A stretch of DNA of 64,000 bases from Gordonia malaquae NBRC 108250 (lineage in GTDB: Bacteria; Actinomycetota; Actinomycetes; Mycobacteriales; Mycobacteriaceae). The position numbers were made by a program, and so were the translations under genes. Below are positions 34,891 to 44,873 of this stretch, in pieces. The stretch spans positions 1 to 64,000 of the forward strand of contig NZ_BAOP01000008.1 in assembly GCF_000344135.1 (NCBI RefSeq). The letters run 5' to 3'. Position 1 is the first letter of the stretch. Every line of letters starts with the position of its first letter. A model generated the notes under the pieces. That model searched no databases and was not told where the DNA came from. It worked only from the letters and a program-made list of their open reading frames with translations.

Positions 34891-35717
34891 CCTTCGGTCC
34901 ACCGACCATGATCGCGTCCGATGTCGACGGGACCCTCATCGTCGGAGACGACGCGATCTCGCCGCGCACCGTCGACTCCCTGGTGCGGGCACGCGCCGCA
35001 GGTGTCGAGCTGATCCCGTCGACGGGCAGGCCGCCACGGTGGGTGCCGCCGATCACCGAGCAGCTCGCGGGCACTCCCGCCGCCGTGAGGTTCGCGGTGT
35101 GCGCCAACGGCGCCATCGTCTACGACGTGCTCGCCGACCGTATCCTGCACGCGGCCGAGCTGGACACCGACGTGCTCGAGACTCTCCGCGACATCTGCAT
35201 GCAGGCCGTCCCCGGGGCGGGTCTGGCCGCCGAGCGGGCCGGGACGTCGGCGCACGACGCCGCCACGTCGTCGTTCGTCGCGACCGCAGGCTACCAACAT
35301 GCGTGGCTCAATCCGGATCACGTCGAGGTCAGTGACTCCAGACTCGTCGAGGCGCCTGCGGTGAAGCTTCTGGCTCGCAAGCCCGGCATGTCGTCACGTG
35401 AGATGGCCGCGGCCGTCGCACCGCTGGTCGGGGATCTCGCCGAGGTGACCTTCTCCATTGACACCGGACTGATCGAGCTGTCGGTGCCCGGCGTCCACAA
35501 GGCGGCCGGTCTGACCTGGCTCCTCGCCAACACCGACGTCGACGGTGGGGCGTCGATCGCGTTCGGCGACATGGCCAACGACGTCGAGATGCTTCGCTGG
35601 GCGTCGCACGGCGTCGCGATGGGCAACGGCGATCCGCTCGCTCTGGCCGCCGCCGACGAGGTGACCGGTTCGGCTGCCGACGACGGGATCGCGCACGTTC
35701 TCGACCGCTGGTTCTGA
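34887..35717 (+). CDS. HAD-superfamily (Cof-like) phosphatase
   Basis: Motif I is ASDVDGTLIVGD (~10-21) with the nucleophile Asp. Motif II is in IPSTGRPPRW. The Cof-type cap occupies the middle. Motifs III and IV are VHKAAGLTWLL and FGDMANDVEML. GTG 34887 overlaps the previous stop; ATG 34905 is an alternative. Positional match of Rv3813c. It is likely a sugar- or nucleotide-phosphate phosphatase, substrate unknown. Confidence 0.9.
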   Translation: MTFGPPTMIASDVDGTLIVGDDAISPRTVDSLVRARAAGVELIPSTGRPPRWVPPITEQLAGTPAAVRFAVCANGAIVYDVLADRILHAAELDTDVLETLRDICMQAVPGAGLAAERAGTSAHDAATSSFVATAGYQHAWLNPDHVEVSDSRLVEAPAVKLLARKPGMSSREMAAAVAPLVGDLAEVTFSIDTGLIELSVPGVHKAAGLTWLLANTDVDGGASIAFGDMANDVEMLRWASHGVAMGNGDPLALAAADEVTGSAADDGIAHVLDRWF

Positions 35718-35824
35718 CGCAGCGTCCCTTTCCGTTCGCAGCGTTCCTTTTCCGTTCGCACCGTCCCTTTCCGTTCGTCGAGCGCAGTCGAGACGTGCCG
35801 GCCCGGTTCCCTCGACTGCGCTCG
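35718..35824. repeat. Short tandem repeat plus REP-like inverted pair
   Basis: Three 19-20-bp units of the form CGCAGCGTCCCTTTCCGTT start at 35718, 35737 and 35757. CGAGCGCAGTCGAG (35779-35792) and its reverse complement (35811-35824) follow, able to form a 14-bp stem. The rest of the gap up to 36029 is upstream region of the next gene, with no other structure seen. Confidence 0.75.
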
Positions 35825-36029
35825 GGAAGCGTGTGGTCACGTGGGCGGTGATGGGTGGGTGCCGCAGCAATCGCCAAGCAACATTCGAACACTCGTCCGA
35901 CAACCGTGACGCGCTTGTGACCGCGTGAGGTTGTCGTCCGGCACGGATCTTCACTACTGTCACAGGAGTCCCACTAGTCACACGGGCCCCAGGAGCGCTC
36001 CCGGGGTTCCCGCCCGAAGGGGTTCTGCA

Positions 36030-37652
36030 GTGCCCAACGTCCGTCCCAGTCGTACCAAGAAGCGAACGCTCACTTTTGCAGCGCTGGGGTTGGCGCCTGC
36101 GCTCCTCGCCGGCGGTCTTGTCATCGGCGGATCCGACATCCTCAACAGCGATGTCGGCCTGGCCGCAGACAGCAGCTATGTGCTCGACGGCCACGGTCAC
36201 GGGCACGGACGCGGACTGGGTCAGTGGGGTGCGTACGGCTATGCCAAACAAGGCTGGTCGGCGGATCGGATCCTGCGCCACTACTACAGCAACACCACCG
36301 CGGGGAAGGTGGGCACTGCCAGTGAGGTGACGGTCTCGCTCAGCGAGAAGTCGTCTGTCAGTGTCCATGCGGCAGCGGGATCGCGAGTAGGCGGCCAGAC
36401 GGTGGCTCCCGGGCAGGCTGTAAGCCTGTCCGGGGGCAACGCCACCATCACCCAGGGGTGCGGAGGCGCCGTCGTGAAGACGGTCCCCGCCACACAGGTC
36501 GACCCGATCAACACCGCGCCGAACCGGCCGGCAAACGAATTCCTCACCTTCTGCTCGAGCGGTGACAAGTACCGCGGGTCCATCGGCACCGCGGGCGGCA
36601 AGGTGATCAACAAACTCCACGTCGACGACTACGTGAAGGGTGTGATCCCGAAGGAGTCGGTCCCGTCGTGGGCCGACACCGGCGGTTTCGAAGCGCTCAA
36701 GGCGCAGGCCGTAGCGGCTCGTTCCTACGTCCTGTCCGGTCTGCAGTCGGGCCGAGCCATGGACAACACGCAGTCGTCGCAGATGTACCACGGTGCATCC
36801 GGCGAGGATCCGCGCACCTCGCGCGCCGCCGATGCGACTGCGGGACAGATCCGGCTCCTCGCAGGCAAGCCCGCACTCACCGAGTTCTCCGCGTCCACCG
36901 GCGGCTACACCGCGGGAGGACTGTTTCCCGCAGTCGAAGACAAGGGTGACGCCCTGTCGCCCACCCACAACTGGAAGGCAGAGGTCAGCGCGGGCAGCAT
37001 CGCGTCGGCGTTCGGCGTCGGTTCGCTCAAGAGCTTCGAAGTGATCGAGGCCAACGGTCTCGGCGCGGGAAGCGGTCGAGTGGTCAAGGTGCGTGTGGTC
37101 GGCACCGCCCGCACCGTCGAAGCCAGCGGCAACGACGCTCGCGTGAAGCTGCAGCTCAAGTCCGACTGGTTCTCGATCCAAGGGCAGAAGTCGATGCCCA
37201 AGATCGTGAAGCCGGTGGTGGCTCCGCCTGCCGCGGGCGGTGGCCTCCTCGACCTCGGGCCGATCGGTGACGTCCTCAATCAGGTGATCCCCGGTCTGTC
37301 GGCGCTCGGTTCACCCGACCTGGAGTCGATCACCGCGCAGTTGCGGCCGATCATCGAGCAGATCATCGCTCAGGGCACGGCTGCGCTCGGCCTCAAGGCA
37401 GACTCGCTTAAGGGCCTGGTGAGCGAGGAGCAGAGTGACAACTCGCAGGGTTCCACCGGCACCGTCAGTGCACCGCAGCTCATCACCGACGGTCGCGGCA
37501 TGCACGGCCTGGTGCAGGTGCTGCAGAACGGCGTCCTGTACTTCAGTCCGCTGACCGGTGCTCACGCGCTCTTCGGCGACGCTCTGACCGAGTTCCTGAA
37601 CGCGGGCGGCCTCGCGAAGTTGGGCTTCCCGACCGTCGACGGCCTGCGCTAG
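36030..37652 (+). CDS. SpoIID/LytB-domain secreted protein with LGFP motif
   Basis: GTG 36030 follows GAAGGGG and opens with a signal peptide (RTLTFAALGLAPALLAGGLVIGG). A GHGHGHGRGLGQWGAYGYA stretch follows. The SpoIID/LytB domain then has VDDYVKGVIPKESVPSWADTGGFEALKAQAVAARSYVL and TEFSASTGGYTAGG. The C-terminal ~60 residues contain an LGFP-type repeat (AKLGFPTVDG), a cell-wall-associated module in mycolata. SpoIID is a lytic murein enzyme in spore formers; here a cell-wall role outside the membrane is likely. Positional match of Rv3811. Confidence 0.85.
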   Translation: MPNVRPSRTKKRTLTFAALGLAPALLAGGLVIGGSDILNSDVGLAADSSYVLDGHGHGHGRGLGQWGAYGYAKQGWSADRILRHYYSNTTAGKVGTASEVTVSLSEKSSVSVHAAAGSRVGGQTVAPGQAVSLSGGNATITQGCGGAVVKTVPATQVDPINTAPNRPANEFLTFCSSGDKYRGSIGTAGGKVINKLHVDDYVKGVIPKESVPSWADTGGFEALKAQAVAARSYVLSGLQSGRAMDNTQSSQMYHGASGEDPRTSRAADATAGQIRLLAGKPALTEFSASTGGYTAGGLFPAVEDKGDALSPTHNWKAEVSAGSIASAFGVGSLKSFEVIEANGLGAGSGRVVKVRVVGTARTVEASGNDARVKLQLKSDWFSIQGQKSMPKIVKPVVAPPAAGGGLLDLGPIGDVLNQVIPGLSALGSPDLESITAQLRPIIEQIIAQGTAALGLKADSLKGLVSEEQSDNSQGSTGTVSAPQLITDGRGMHGLVQVLQNGVLYFSPLTGAHALFGDALTEFLNAGGLAKLGFPTVDGLR

Positions 37653-37675
37653 CCCTCCAGTCCCGTCGTGCGCCC

Positions 37676-37804
37676 CTCGACTGCGCTCGGGAACCCGGGT
37701 GGGTGCGTCGCGTCGGAACTTCGATGCCGGTTCGCCTGGCGTCGGAACTTCGACGCCGGTTCGCCTGGCGTCGGGACCTTTCCGGTTCGTCGAGCGCAGT
37801 CGAG
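37676..37804. repeat. 29-bp tandem repeat framed by REP-like inverted pair
   Basis: CTCGACTGCGCTCG at 37676-37689 and its reverse complement at 37791-37804 frame two 29-bp units (37710-37738, 37739-37767; one difference) and a partial third (37768-37789). The same 14-mer pair occurs at 35779-35824. The remaining ~165 bp before glf shows no other clear feature. Confidence 0.8.
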
Positions 37805-37963
37805 ACGCGCTGTGTGGTGACGGTCGAGCGGCGGGTGGCGCTCGGGGAGCCGGTCGTTGGGCGGGTGGTCGCGTTGCGTTGGTCGCAGACCAAGCTCACA
37901 GCGTGACATGCGCTATCGTGTGCCGACGCTGGGCGAATACTCAGCTTCTGTCGGATAGGCTGA

Positions 37964-39166
<1,203 letters not shown>

Positions 39167-41062
39167 ATGAGCACCACCACCACAGCCGTCAGCCTCCTGC
39201 AGCGCGTCATCTTCCCGCGCCAGGGAGAGCCCCTGGACGTGCGGTCCCTCTATCTTGAGGAGGCGTCCACCAACAGCGGACGCGCCCACGCGTCGAGCCG
39301 TACGAGCGTCAGTCTCGGGTCCGACTCGGAAGCCAGCTTCGCGACGTACTTCAACGCGTTCCCGGCGTCGTACTGGCGACGCTGGAGCACGCTGACGTCC
39401 GTGGTCCTGCGTGTCGAGATCCGCGGCGACGCCCGCGTCGATCTCTACCGTTCCAAGATCGACGGTTCGCGCATCGGCATCGGCGGCGACCTCGTCGAGA
39501 TCGACCCGGAGACCGGTACCGGCGTCATCGAGCTGGAGACCGATCTCGGTCCGTTCGAGGACGGCGGGTGGATCTGGTTCGACGTCACCACCGACTCGGC
39601 CACCGAGATCCTGTCCGCCGGTTGGTACGCCACCGTCGAACCCGAACACGGCTCCGACAACGTGACCGTCGGAATCCCGACGTTCAACCGGCCGACCGAC
39701 GCCGTCGCGGCGTTGGCCGCGCTGACGTCCGATCCGCTGGTCAACGAGGTGATCGACGCAGTCCTGATGCCCGACCAGGGCACCCGCAAGGTGAAGGACG
39801 AACCCGGCTACACCGAGGCCGCTGCCGCGCTCGGCGACCGTCTGCACATCTTCGACCAGGGCAATCTCGGTGGATCCGGCGGCTACTCGCGCATCCTGTA
39901 CGAGGCGCTTCGTCTCACCGACAGCCCGTACATCCTGTACATGGACGACGACATCATGATCGAGCCGGACTCGATCCTGCGTGCGCTCGCGCTGTCGCGT
40001 TTCGCCAAAGCGCCGATGCTCGTCGGCGGTCAGATGCTCAACCTCCAGGAACGCAGTCATCTGCACTGCATGGGCGAAGTGATCGACCACCACAAATTCA
40101 TGTGGACGGCCGCACCGTTCGTGGAGTACGACCACGACTTCTCGAAGTACCCGCTCACCGACCGAGACAACTCGAAGAACCTGCACCGGCGCATCGACGT
40201 CGAAGGCAACGGCTGGTGGATGTGCATGTATCCCCGCGAGGTCGCCGAGACCATCGGACTGCCCCTACCGCTGTTCATCAAGTGGGACGACTGGGAGTTC
40301 GCGCTTCGTGCCGCTCGCGCCGGCTACCCGACCGCGACGGTCCCCGGCATCGCGATCTGGCACATGGCGTGGAGCGACAAGGACGACGCCATCGACTGGC
40401 AGGCGTACTTCCATCTCCGCAACCGGCTCGTGGTCGCCTCGATGTACAAGGACGGTTCGATCGACGGCATCCTGACGTCGATGGCCAAGGCCACCGCCAA
40501 GCATCTGATGTGCCTGGAGTACTCGACGGTCGCGATCCAGAACGAGGCGATCCGCGACTTTCTCGCAGGTCCCGACCATATTCGCTCCATCCTGCCGACG
40601 GCGCTCGGCAAGGTGGCGGGGATCCGCAAGCAGTACCCGGACGCCGTCGTCCTGCCGTCCGCGCAGGATCTGCCGCGCACCAGCGGTGAAGCCACCGCAC
40701 TCGGTGTCAACGGTCCCCAGGGCGCGGTCGCCAAGGTGCGGACCCTCGCCAAGGTGCTGCTGAACAACGCCCGGCCTGCCGATCCGCGTCATCACGAGAC
40801 TCCGCAGGCCAACTACCCGCCGATCGAGGCGCGCTGGTTCTCCCTCGGCCGGGTGGACGGTGTCACCGTGACCACCGCCGACGGCCGCGGCGTGGTCTAC
40901 CGGAAGCGTGATCGCGACACGATGGTCGAGCTCGGTCGCGAATCGGCCGCGCTGGTCCGTGAACTGCGGGAACGCTTCGACGAGATGCGCGTGGAGTACC
41001 GCGCCGCACACGACGACCTGGTGAGCAAGGAGAGTTGGGCACGTGTCTTCGGAATCGACTGA
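39167..41062 (+). CDS. glfT2: Galactofuranosyltransferase GlfT2
   Basis: Polymerises the arabinogalactan galactan with alternating beta-1,5 and beta-1,6 links at the inner membrane face. An N-terminal beta-rich domain is followed by a GT-A fold. Visible catalytic and metal residues: LYMDDDIMIEP (Asp260-262), KWDDWEFALRA (Asp ~374) and the metal-binding His in IAIWHMAWSDKDD. 631 residues, close to Rv3808c. It overlaps the next gene by 20 bp. Confidence 0.97.
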   Translation: MSTTTTAVSLLQRVIFPRQGEPLDVRSLYLEEASTNSGRAHASSRTSVSLGSDSEASFATYFNAFPASYWRRWSTLTSVVLRVEIRGDARVDLYRSKIDGSRIGIGGDLVEIDPETGTGVIELETDLGPFEDGGWIWFDVTTDSATEILSAGWYATVEPEHGSDNVTVGIPTFNRPTDAVAALAALTSDPLVNEVIDAVLMPDQGTRKVKDEPGYTEAAAALGDRLHIFDQGNLGGSGGYSRILYEALRLTDSPYILYMDDDIMIEPDSILRALALSRFAKAPMLVGGQMLNLQERSHLHCMGEVIDHHKFMWTAAPFVEYDHDFSKYPLTDRDNSKNLHRRIDVEGNGWWMCMYPREVAETIGLPLPLFIKWDDWEFALRAARAGYPTATVPGIAIWHMAWSDKDDAIDWQAYFHLRNRLVVASMYKDGSIDGILTSMAKATAKHLMCLEYSTVAIQNEAIRDFLAGPDHIRSILPTALGKVAGIRKQYPDAVVLPSAQDLPRTSGEATALGVNGPQGAVAKVRTLAKVLLNNARPADPRHHETPQANYPPIEARWFSLGRVDGVTVTTADGRGVVYRKRDRDTMVELGRESAALVRELRERFDEMRVEYRAAHDDLVSKESWARVFGID

Positions 41063-41609
41063 TGTGATCGGCCCGGCGTCGGGCGAGGCCGCGGCGCTCG
41101 TCGCGATCCAGGGCGCCATCGGCGGTCGGCCGGGTGTCCTGCCCGCCGCTCGTGGACTCTCCCACTTCGGCGAGCACTCCCTCGGCTGGTTCGCGCTCGC
41201 CGGTGCGGGTGCGCTCGCCGCACACCGCCGCGGTGATCTGGTGGCGCGTCGCCGCTACATCGAGGCCGGGGTCGGGGCGTTCACCGCGCACGCCGCGTCG
41301 GTCGTCATCAAGCGCGTGGTCCGCCGCAAGCGTCCGAATCACCCCGACATCAATGTCGGAGTCGGCACGCCGAGCAAGCTGAGCTTCCCGTCCAGCCATG
41401 CGACGTCCACCACGGCTGCGGCCATCCTGCTCGGACGAGCCGCAGGCCTGCCGCCCGCGGTGCTGCCGGCACTCGTGGTCCCGCCGATGCTCGTTTCACG
41501 TTTGGTGCTCGGCGTCCACTACCCTTCCGATGTGACTGCCGGAGCACTCGTCGGAGCGCTGACCGCAGGCGCGGTCATTGCCGCAGACACGAGAATCGAG
41601 GAGCAGTAG
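41043..41609 (+). CDS. PAP2-family decaprenylphosphoryl-5-phosphoribose phosphatase (probable)
   Basis: A membrane phosphatase of the PAP2 family. Its three signature blocks are VVRRKRPNHP (KxxxxxxRP type), FPSSHATSTTAA (PSGH-like) and SRLVLGVHYPSDVTAG (SRxxxxxHxxxD). Position between glfT2 and ubiA matches Rv3807c, proposed to remove the phosphate from decaprenylphosphoryl-5-phosphoribose on the way to decaprenylphosphoryl arabinose. GTG 41043 lies inside glfT2, giving tight coupling. Confidence 0.92.
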   Translation: MSSESTDVIGPASGEAAALVAIQGAIGGRPGVLPAARGLSHFGEHSLGWFALAGAGALAAHRRGDLVARRRYIEAGVGAFTAHAASVVIKRVVRRKRPNHPDINVGVGTPSKLSFPSSHATSTTAAAILLGRAAGLPPAVLPALVVPPMLVSRLVLGVHYPSDVTAGALVGALTAGAVIAADTRIEEQ

Positions 41610-42527
41610 ATGAGCGAGGAGCCGATCGAGACCGGTGTGGCCGGTCCGCCGAAGAACCTGGCCTCCGGGCTGATCAAGGCGTTGCGTCCCCGCCAGTGGG
41701 TCAAGAACGTCCTGGTGTTGGCCGCGCCGATGGCAGCGGGCACCGACACTCTCACCGACGGTGGCCGCATGGCGTCCGTCGGCATCGCCTTCATCGCGTT
41801 CTGCATGGTCGCGTCGTCGATCTACCTGATCAACGACGCACTGGACGTCGAAGCCGACCGCCAGCACCCGACCAAGCGTTTCCGTCCGATCGCCGCGGGT
41901 GTGGTCCCGCGCAACCTGGCGTTCGTGCTGGCGGCGGTCCTCGCGGCCGGGTCGATCGGCATCTCGTTCGTCGCCAACTGGCAGACGGCCGTCACCATCG
42001 CCGTCTACCTGGTGATCCAGCTCGGGTACTGCTTCGGACTCAAGCACCAGGCCGTCATCGACATCTGCATCGTGTCGTCCGGCTTCCTGCTGCGCGCGAT
42101 CGCCGGTGGCGTCGCCGCCGAGATCGCCCTGTCCAAGTGGTTCCTGCTGGTCATGGCCTTCGGCTCGCTGTTCATGGCGGCAGGCAAGCGGTACGCCGAA
42201 CTGCAGCTCGCTGAGCGCACGGGCGCCAAGATCCGCAAGTCGCTCGAGTACTACACCACGACGTACCTGCGTTTCGTCTGGACGCTGTCGGCCACCGCCG
42301 TCGTCCTCTGCTACGGACTGTGGGCGTTCGACGGCACGCAGGGTGACAACGTCTTCTACGCGATCTCGATGGTGCCGTTCACCATCGCGATCCTTCGATA
42401 CGCCGTCGACGTCGACGGCGGTCAGGCGGGCGAGCCGGAGGAGGTCGCTCTCGGCGACCGCGTGTTGCAGGCGCTGGCCGTCGCGTGGGTCGTGCTCGTA
42501 GGTGTGGCCGTTTATGCCCCGTTCTGA
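41610..42527 (+). CDS. ubiA: Decaprenyl-phosphate phosphoribosyltransferase (DPPR synthase)
   Basis: A polytopic UbiA-superfamily enzyme that joins phosphoribosyl pyrophosphate to decaprenyl phosphate, the first step to the arabinose donor. The Asp-rich motif NDALDVEADRQHPTKRFRP (~residues 72-90) binds the substrate through metal. The second motif region is VIQLGYCFGLKHQAVIDICIVSSGFLLRAIAGG. About nine helices. Positional match of Rv3806c. It directly follows the PAP2 gene and overlaps aftB. Confidence 0.97.
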   Translation: MSEEPIETGVAGPPKNLASGLIKALRPRQWVKNVLVLAAPMAAGTDTLTDGGRMASVGIAFIAFCMVASSIYLINDALDVEADRQHPTKRFRPIAAGVVPRNLAFVLAAVLAAGSIGISFVANWQTAVTIAVYLVIQLGYCFGLKHQAVIDICIVSSGFLLRAIAGGVAAEIALSKWFLLVMAFGSLFMAAGKRYAELQLAERTGAKIRKSLEYYTTTYLRFVWTLSATAVVLCYGLWAFDGTQGDNVFYAISMVPFTIAILRYAVDVDGGQAGEPEEVALGDRVLQALAVAWVVLVGVAVYAPF

Positions 42528-44544
42528 CACGGCCTCCGAGCAGGCCGCACCTTCTTCACGCGCACGTCTGATCGCGCCGATCGCGAGTTTCTCGATCGGC
42601 GCGATCGTCGTGACCACACTCTTCGCGATCGGAGCCTGGCAGCGCCGGTGGATCGCCGATGACGGTTTGATCGTTCTGCGAACCATCCGGAACCTGCTGG
42701 CGGGCAACGGTCCCGTGTTCAATGCGGGGGAGCGGGTGGAAGCCAACACGTCCACCCTGTGGACGTACGTCATGTGGTTCTTCTCCTGGATCACCGGCGC
42801 AGAGCACACCGAATACGTCGCCCTGTGGGTGGCGCTGATCCTGTCGGTCACGGCGATTCCGCTGGCGATGTACGGAACTGCGCGACTCTACGGGCGTCGA
42901 GTGACCGGACCGGGCGTCGGACTCCTCCTCCCGCTCGGCGCCGTCGTCTACATCACGATCCCGCCTGCGCGTGACTTCGCGACCTCGGGCCTGGAGAACG
43001 GTCTGACGATCTTCTGGGTCGCCGCTCTGTGGTGCCAGCTCCTCGCCTGGGCTCGTCGACGGGATGCCGAACCGACGCGCCGCACCCGCGCTGCGTTCCT
43101 GGCGCTCGCGTTCACCGCAGGCCTTGCACCGCTGGTCCGCCCGGAAGGCGCGGTCGTCGGCGTGCTCGTCCTGCTCGTGCTGTTCTGCTCGCCGATCGGC
43201 TGGAAGATGCGCGTGGCGATGACGGCTGTCGCGGGCGCTCTGCCCGTCGGCTATCAGATCTTCCGGATGGGCTACTACGCCGTCCTCGTGCCGAACCCGG
43301 CGATCGCGAAGGACGCCAGTGGCGCCAAGTGGTCGCAGGGCTTCACCTACCTCGGCAATCTCTTCTCCCCGTACACGCTGATCCTCCCGGTGATTCTCGC
43401 CGTGGTCGTCGGCATCCTGCTGGCCGTTCTGGCTCGCGCCGACCGCGAGTCCATCAGCTCGCCGGGCGAAGCCGAGGCCCTGTCGTCTCTCGACGCCGAG
43501 TCATCTCTCGACACCGAGACGCCGGACATCCTGGACGCCCACGAGCCTGCCACCACGCGCGAGCGGGTGGCTTCGTTCTGGGCCTCGTTCTCGGCAGGTA
43601 TGCAGTCGCAGCGAACGGTAGTCATCACGATGCTGCTCGCCGGTGCGATTCTCAGCGTGTACTGGCTGCGCCAGGGCGGCGACTTCATGCACGGCCGCGT
43701 CCTGCTGACGCCGATGTTCATCCTGCTGCTCCCGGTGATGGTGGTGCCTGCGGTGCTGCCGGCCACGGTCCGGACTCGCAGTGGACAACTGCGTCTCGCC
43801 GCGGCGATCGGCATCGTCGTGTCGTGGGGCGTCACCGTGTGGTGGGGTGTCTCGGCCCATGAGAAGGTCCTGTCGAACGCTCCGATGGACATCGGGCGCG
43901 ACGGCATCGTCGACGAACGTCGCTTCTACGTCACCAACATGGGGAATGAGAACCCGGTGACGGCGGAGGACTACCTCGACTACCCGCGCATGCGGGCGAT
44001 GGTCGACCGGATCAACGAACTGCACGCCACCGGCGGCATCATCCTGCCCTCGGCCAACTACGACCAGTGGTACGTCGCGAAACTCCCGGACAAGATGCCC
44101 GAGGGCAAGCCGCGTGAGGTGACGGTGTACTTCCTGAACCTCGGAATGACGAGCATGAACGCGCCGCTCGACGTCCGGGTGATCGACCAGATGGGGTTGG
44201 CTTACCCGTTGGCCGCGCACACTGCTCGCCTGCCGGACGGCCGAATCGGGCACGACAAGAACTTGCCGAGTTCGTGGGTCGTCGCGGAGAGCGGCGGAGT
44301 GAGTTCGGGGACGGGTCTGCCCGCGTTCATCCCGAAGCGGGAAGTGATGCTGGCGAAGCTGGCGCTCACCTGTCCGGACACCGTCGACAGGTTCGCGTCG
44401 TACAAGGACACCTGGAGTTTTGCGCGTTTCCGGCACAATCTGCGGCAGGCGGCGGGCTTCAACAGCTATCGGATCTCTCGTGTGCCGGAGTACGAGATCG
44501 CTCGATGCGGTCTGACGCTGCCCGACGCCGGGAATGAGAAGTAG
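42514..44544 (+). CDS. aftB: Arabinofuranosyltransferase AftB
   Basis: A GT-C-fold enzyme that adds terminal beta-1,2 arabinofuranose to arabinan outside the membrane, using decaprenylphosphoryl arabinose. The Asp-Asp motif after the first helix is IADDGLIVLRTIRNLLAG. There are about ten helices, and a soluble C-terminal domain (~residues 455-676) with YDQWYVAKL and LAYPLAAHTARLPDGRIGHDKN. I prefer ATG 42514; GTG 42502 is also possible. A loop rich in Ser/Asp/Glu (~residues 310-340) is longer than I would expect. Positional match of Rv3805c. Confidence 0.94.
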   Translation: MPRSDTASEQAAPSSRARLIAPIASFSIGAIVVTTLFAIGAWQRRWIADDGLIVLRTIRNLLAGNGPVFNAGERVEANTSTLWTYVMWFFSWITGAEHTEYVALWVALILSVTAIPLAMYGTARLYGRRVTGPGVGLLLPLGAVVYITIPPARDFATSGLENGLTIFWVAALWCQLLAWARRRDAEPTRRTRAAFLALAFTAGLAPLVRPEGAVVGVLVLLVLFCSPIGWKMRVAMTAVAGALPVGYQIFRMGYYAVLVPNPAIAKDASGAKWSQGFTYLGNLFSPYTLILPVILAVVVGILLAVLARADRESISSPGEAEALSSLDAESSLDTETPDILDAHEPATTRERVASFWASFSAGMQSQRTVVITMLLAGAILSVYWLRQGGDFMHGRVLLTPMFILLLPVMVVPAVLPATVRTRSGQLRLAAAIGIVVSWGVTVWWGVSAHEKVLSNAPMDIGRDGIVDERRFYVTNMGNENPVTAEDYLDYPRMRAMVDRINELHATGGIILPSANYDQWYVAKLPDKMPEGKPREVTVYFLNLGMTSMNAPLDVRVIDQMGLAYPLAAHTARLPDGRIGHDKNLPSSWVVAESGGVSSGTGLPAFIPKREVMLAKLALTCPDTVDRFASYKDTWSFARFRHNLRQAAGFNSYRISRVPEYEIARCGLTLPDAGNEK

Positions 44545-44873
44545 CAAAGTGTTACATGAGCGCCAGATAAGTGACACATGGAACAGCAGCTTGCTGACGC
44601 TGATCTCGGAACGGTAACGTCAGCTCTCGATCAGTCGATAGAACTCAGTAGGAACCACCGCTTCGGTGAGGGTTACGAACGAGTAGGCCCGCCTGACCTG
44701 CGAATGTGAGACAGCTCACATGATGTGTGGGGAGGTGTGTCGCTCTCGATAGACTCCCGTCTATCCGATGCGGATGTGGCGTGTGTGAATCGTGAGTCGA
44801 CTCGGGTCGACAGCGGCGCGCAGATGGAGATTCCATCGAAGCGCCGGAACAACGTTAGGGAGATTTCAAGTCA
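44545..44873. promoter_or_regulatory. 329-bp regulatory region upstream of mycolyltransferase
   Basis: No gene. It contains the CRP-type site at 44705-44720, an inverted repeat GATAGAC-TCCC-GTCTATC (44748-44765) with TAGACT as a possible -10, and the ribosome site AGGGAG before the ATG at 44874. The long upstream region suggests the mycolyltransferase has its own regulated promoter, separate from glf-aftB. Confidence 0.5.
44705..44720. promoter_or_regulatory. CRP/GlxR-type binding site
   Basis: TGTGAGACAGCTCACA fits the TGTGA-N6-TCACA consensus of actinobacterial Crp/GlxR exactly, and the flanking A and T extend the dyad to 18 bp. It lies 153 bp upstream of the mycolyltransferase start. Confidence 0.65.
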
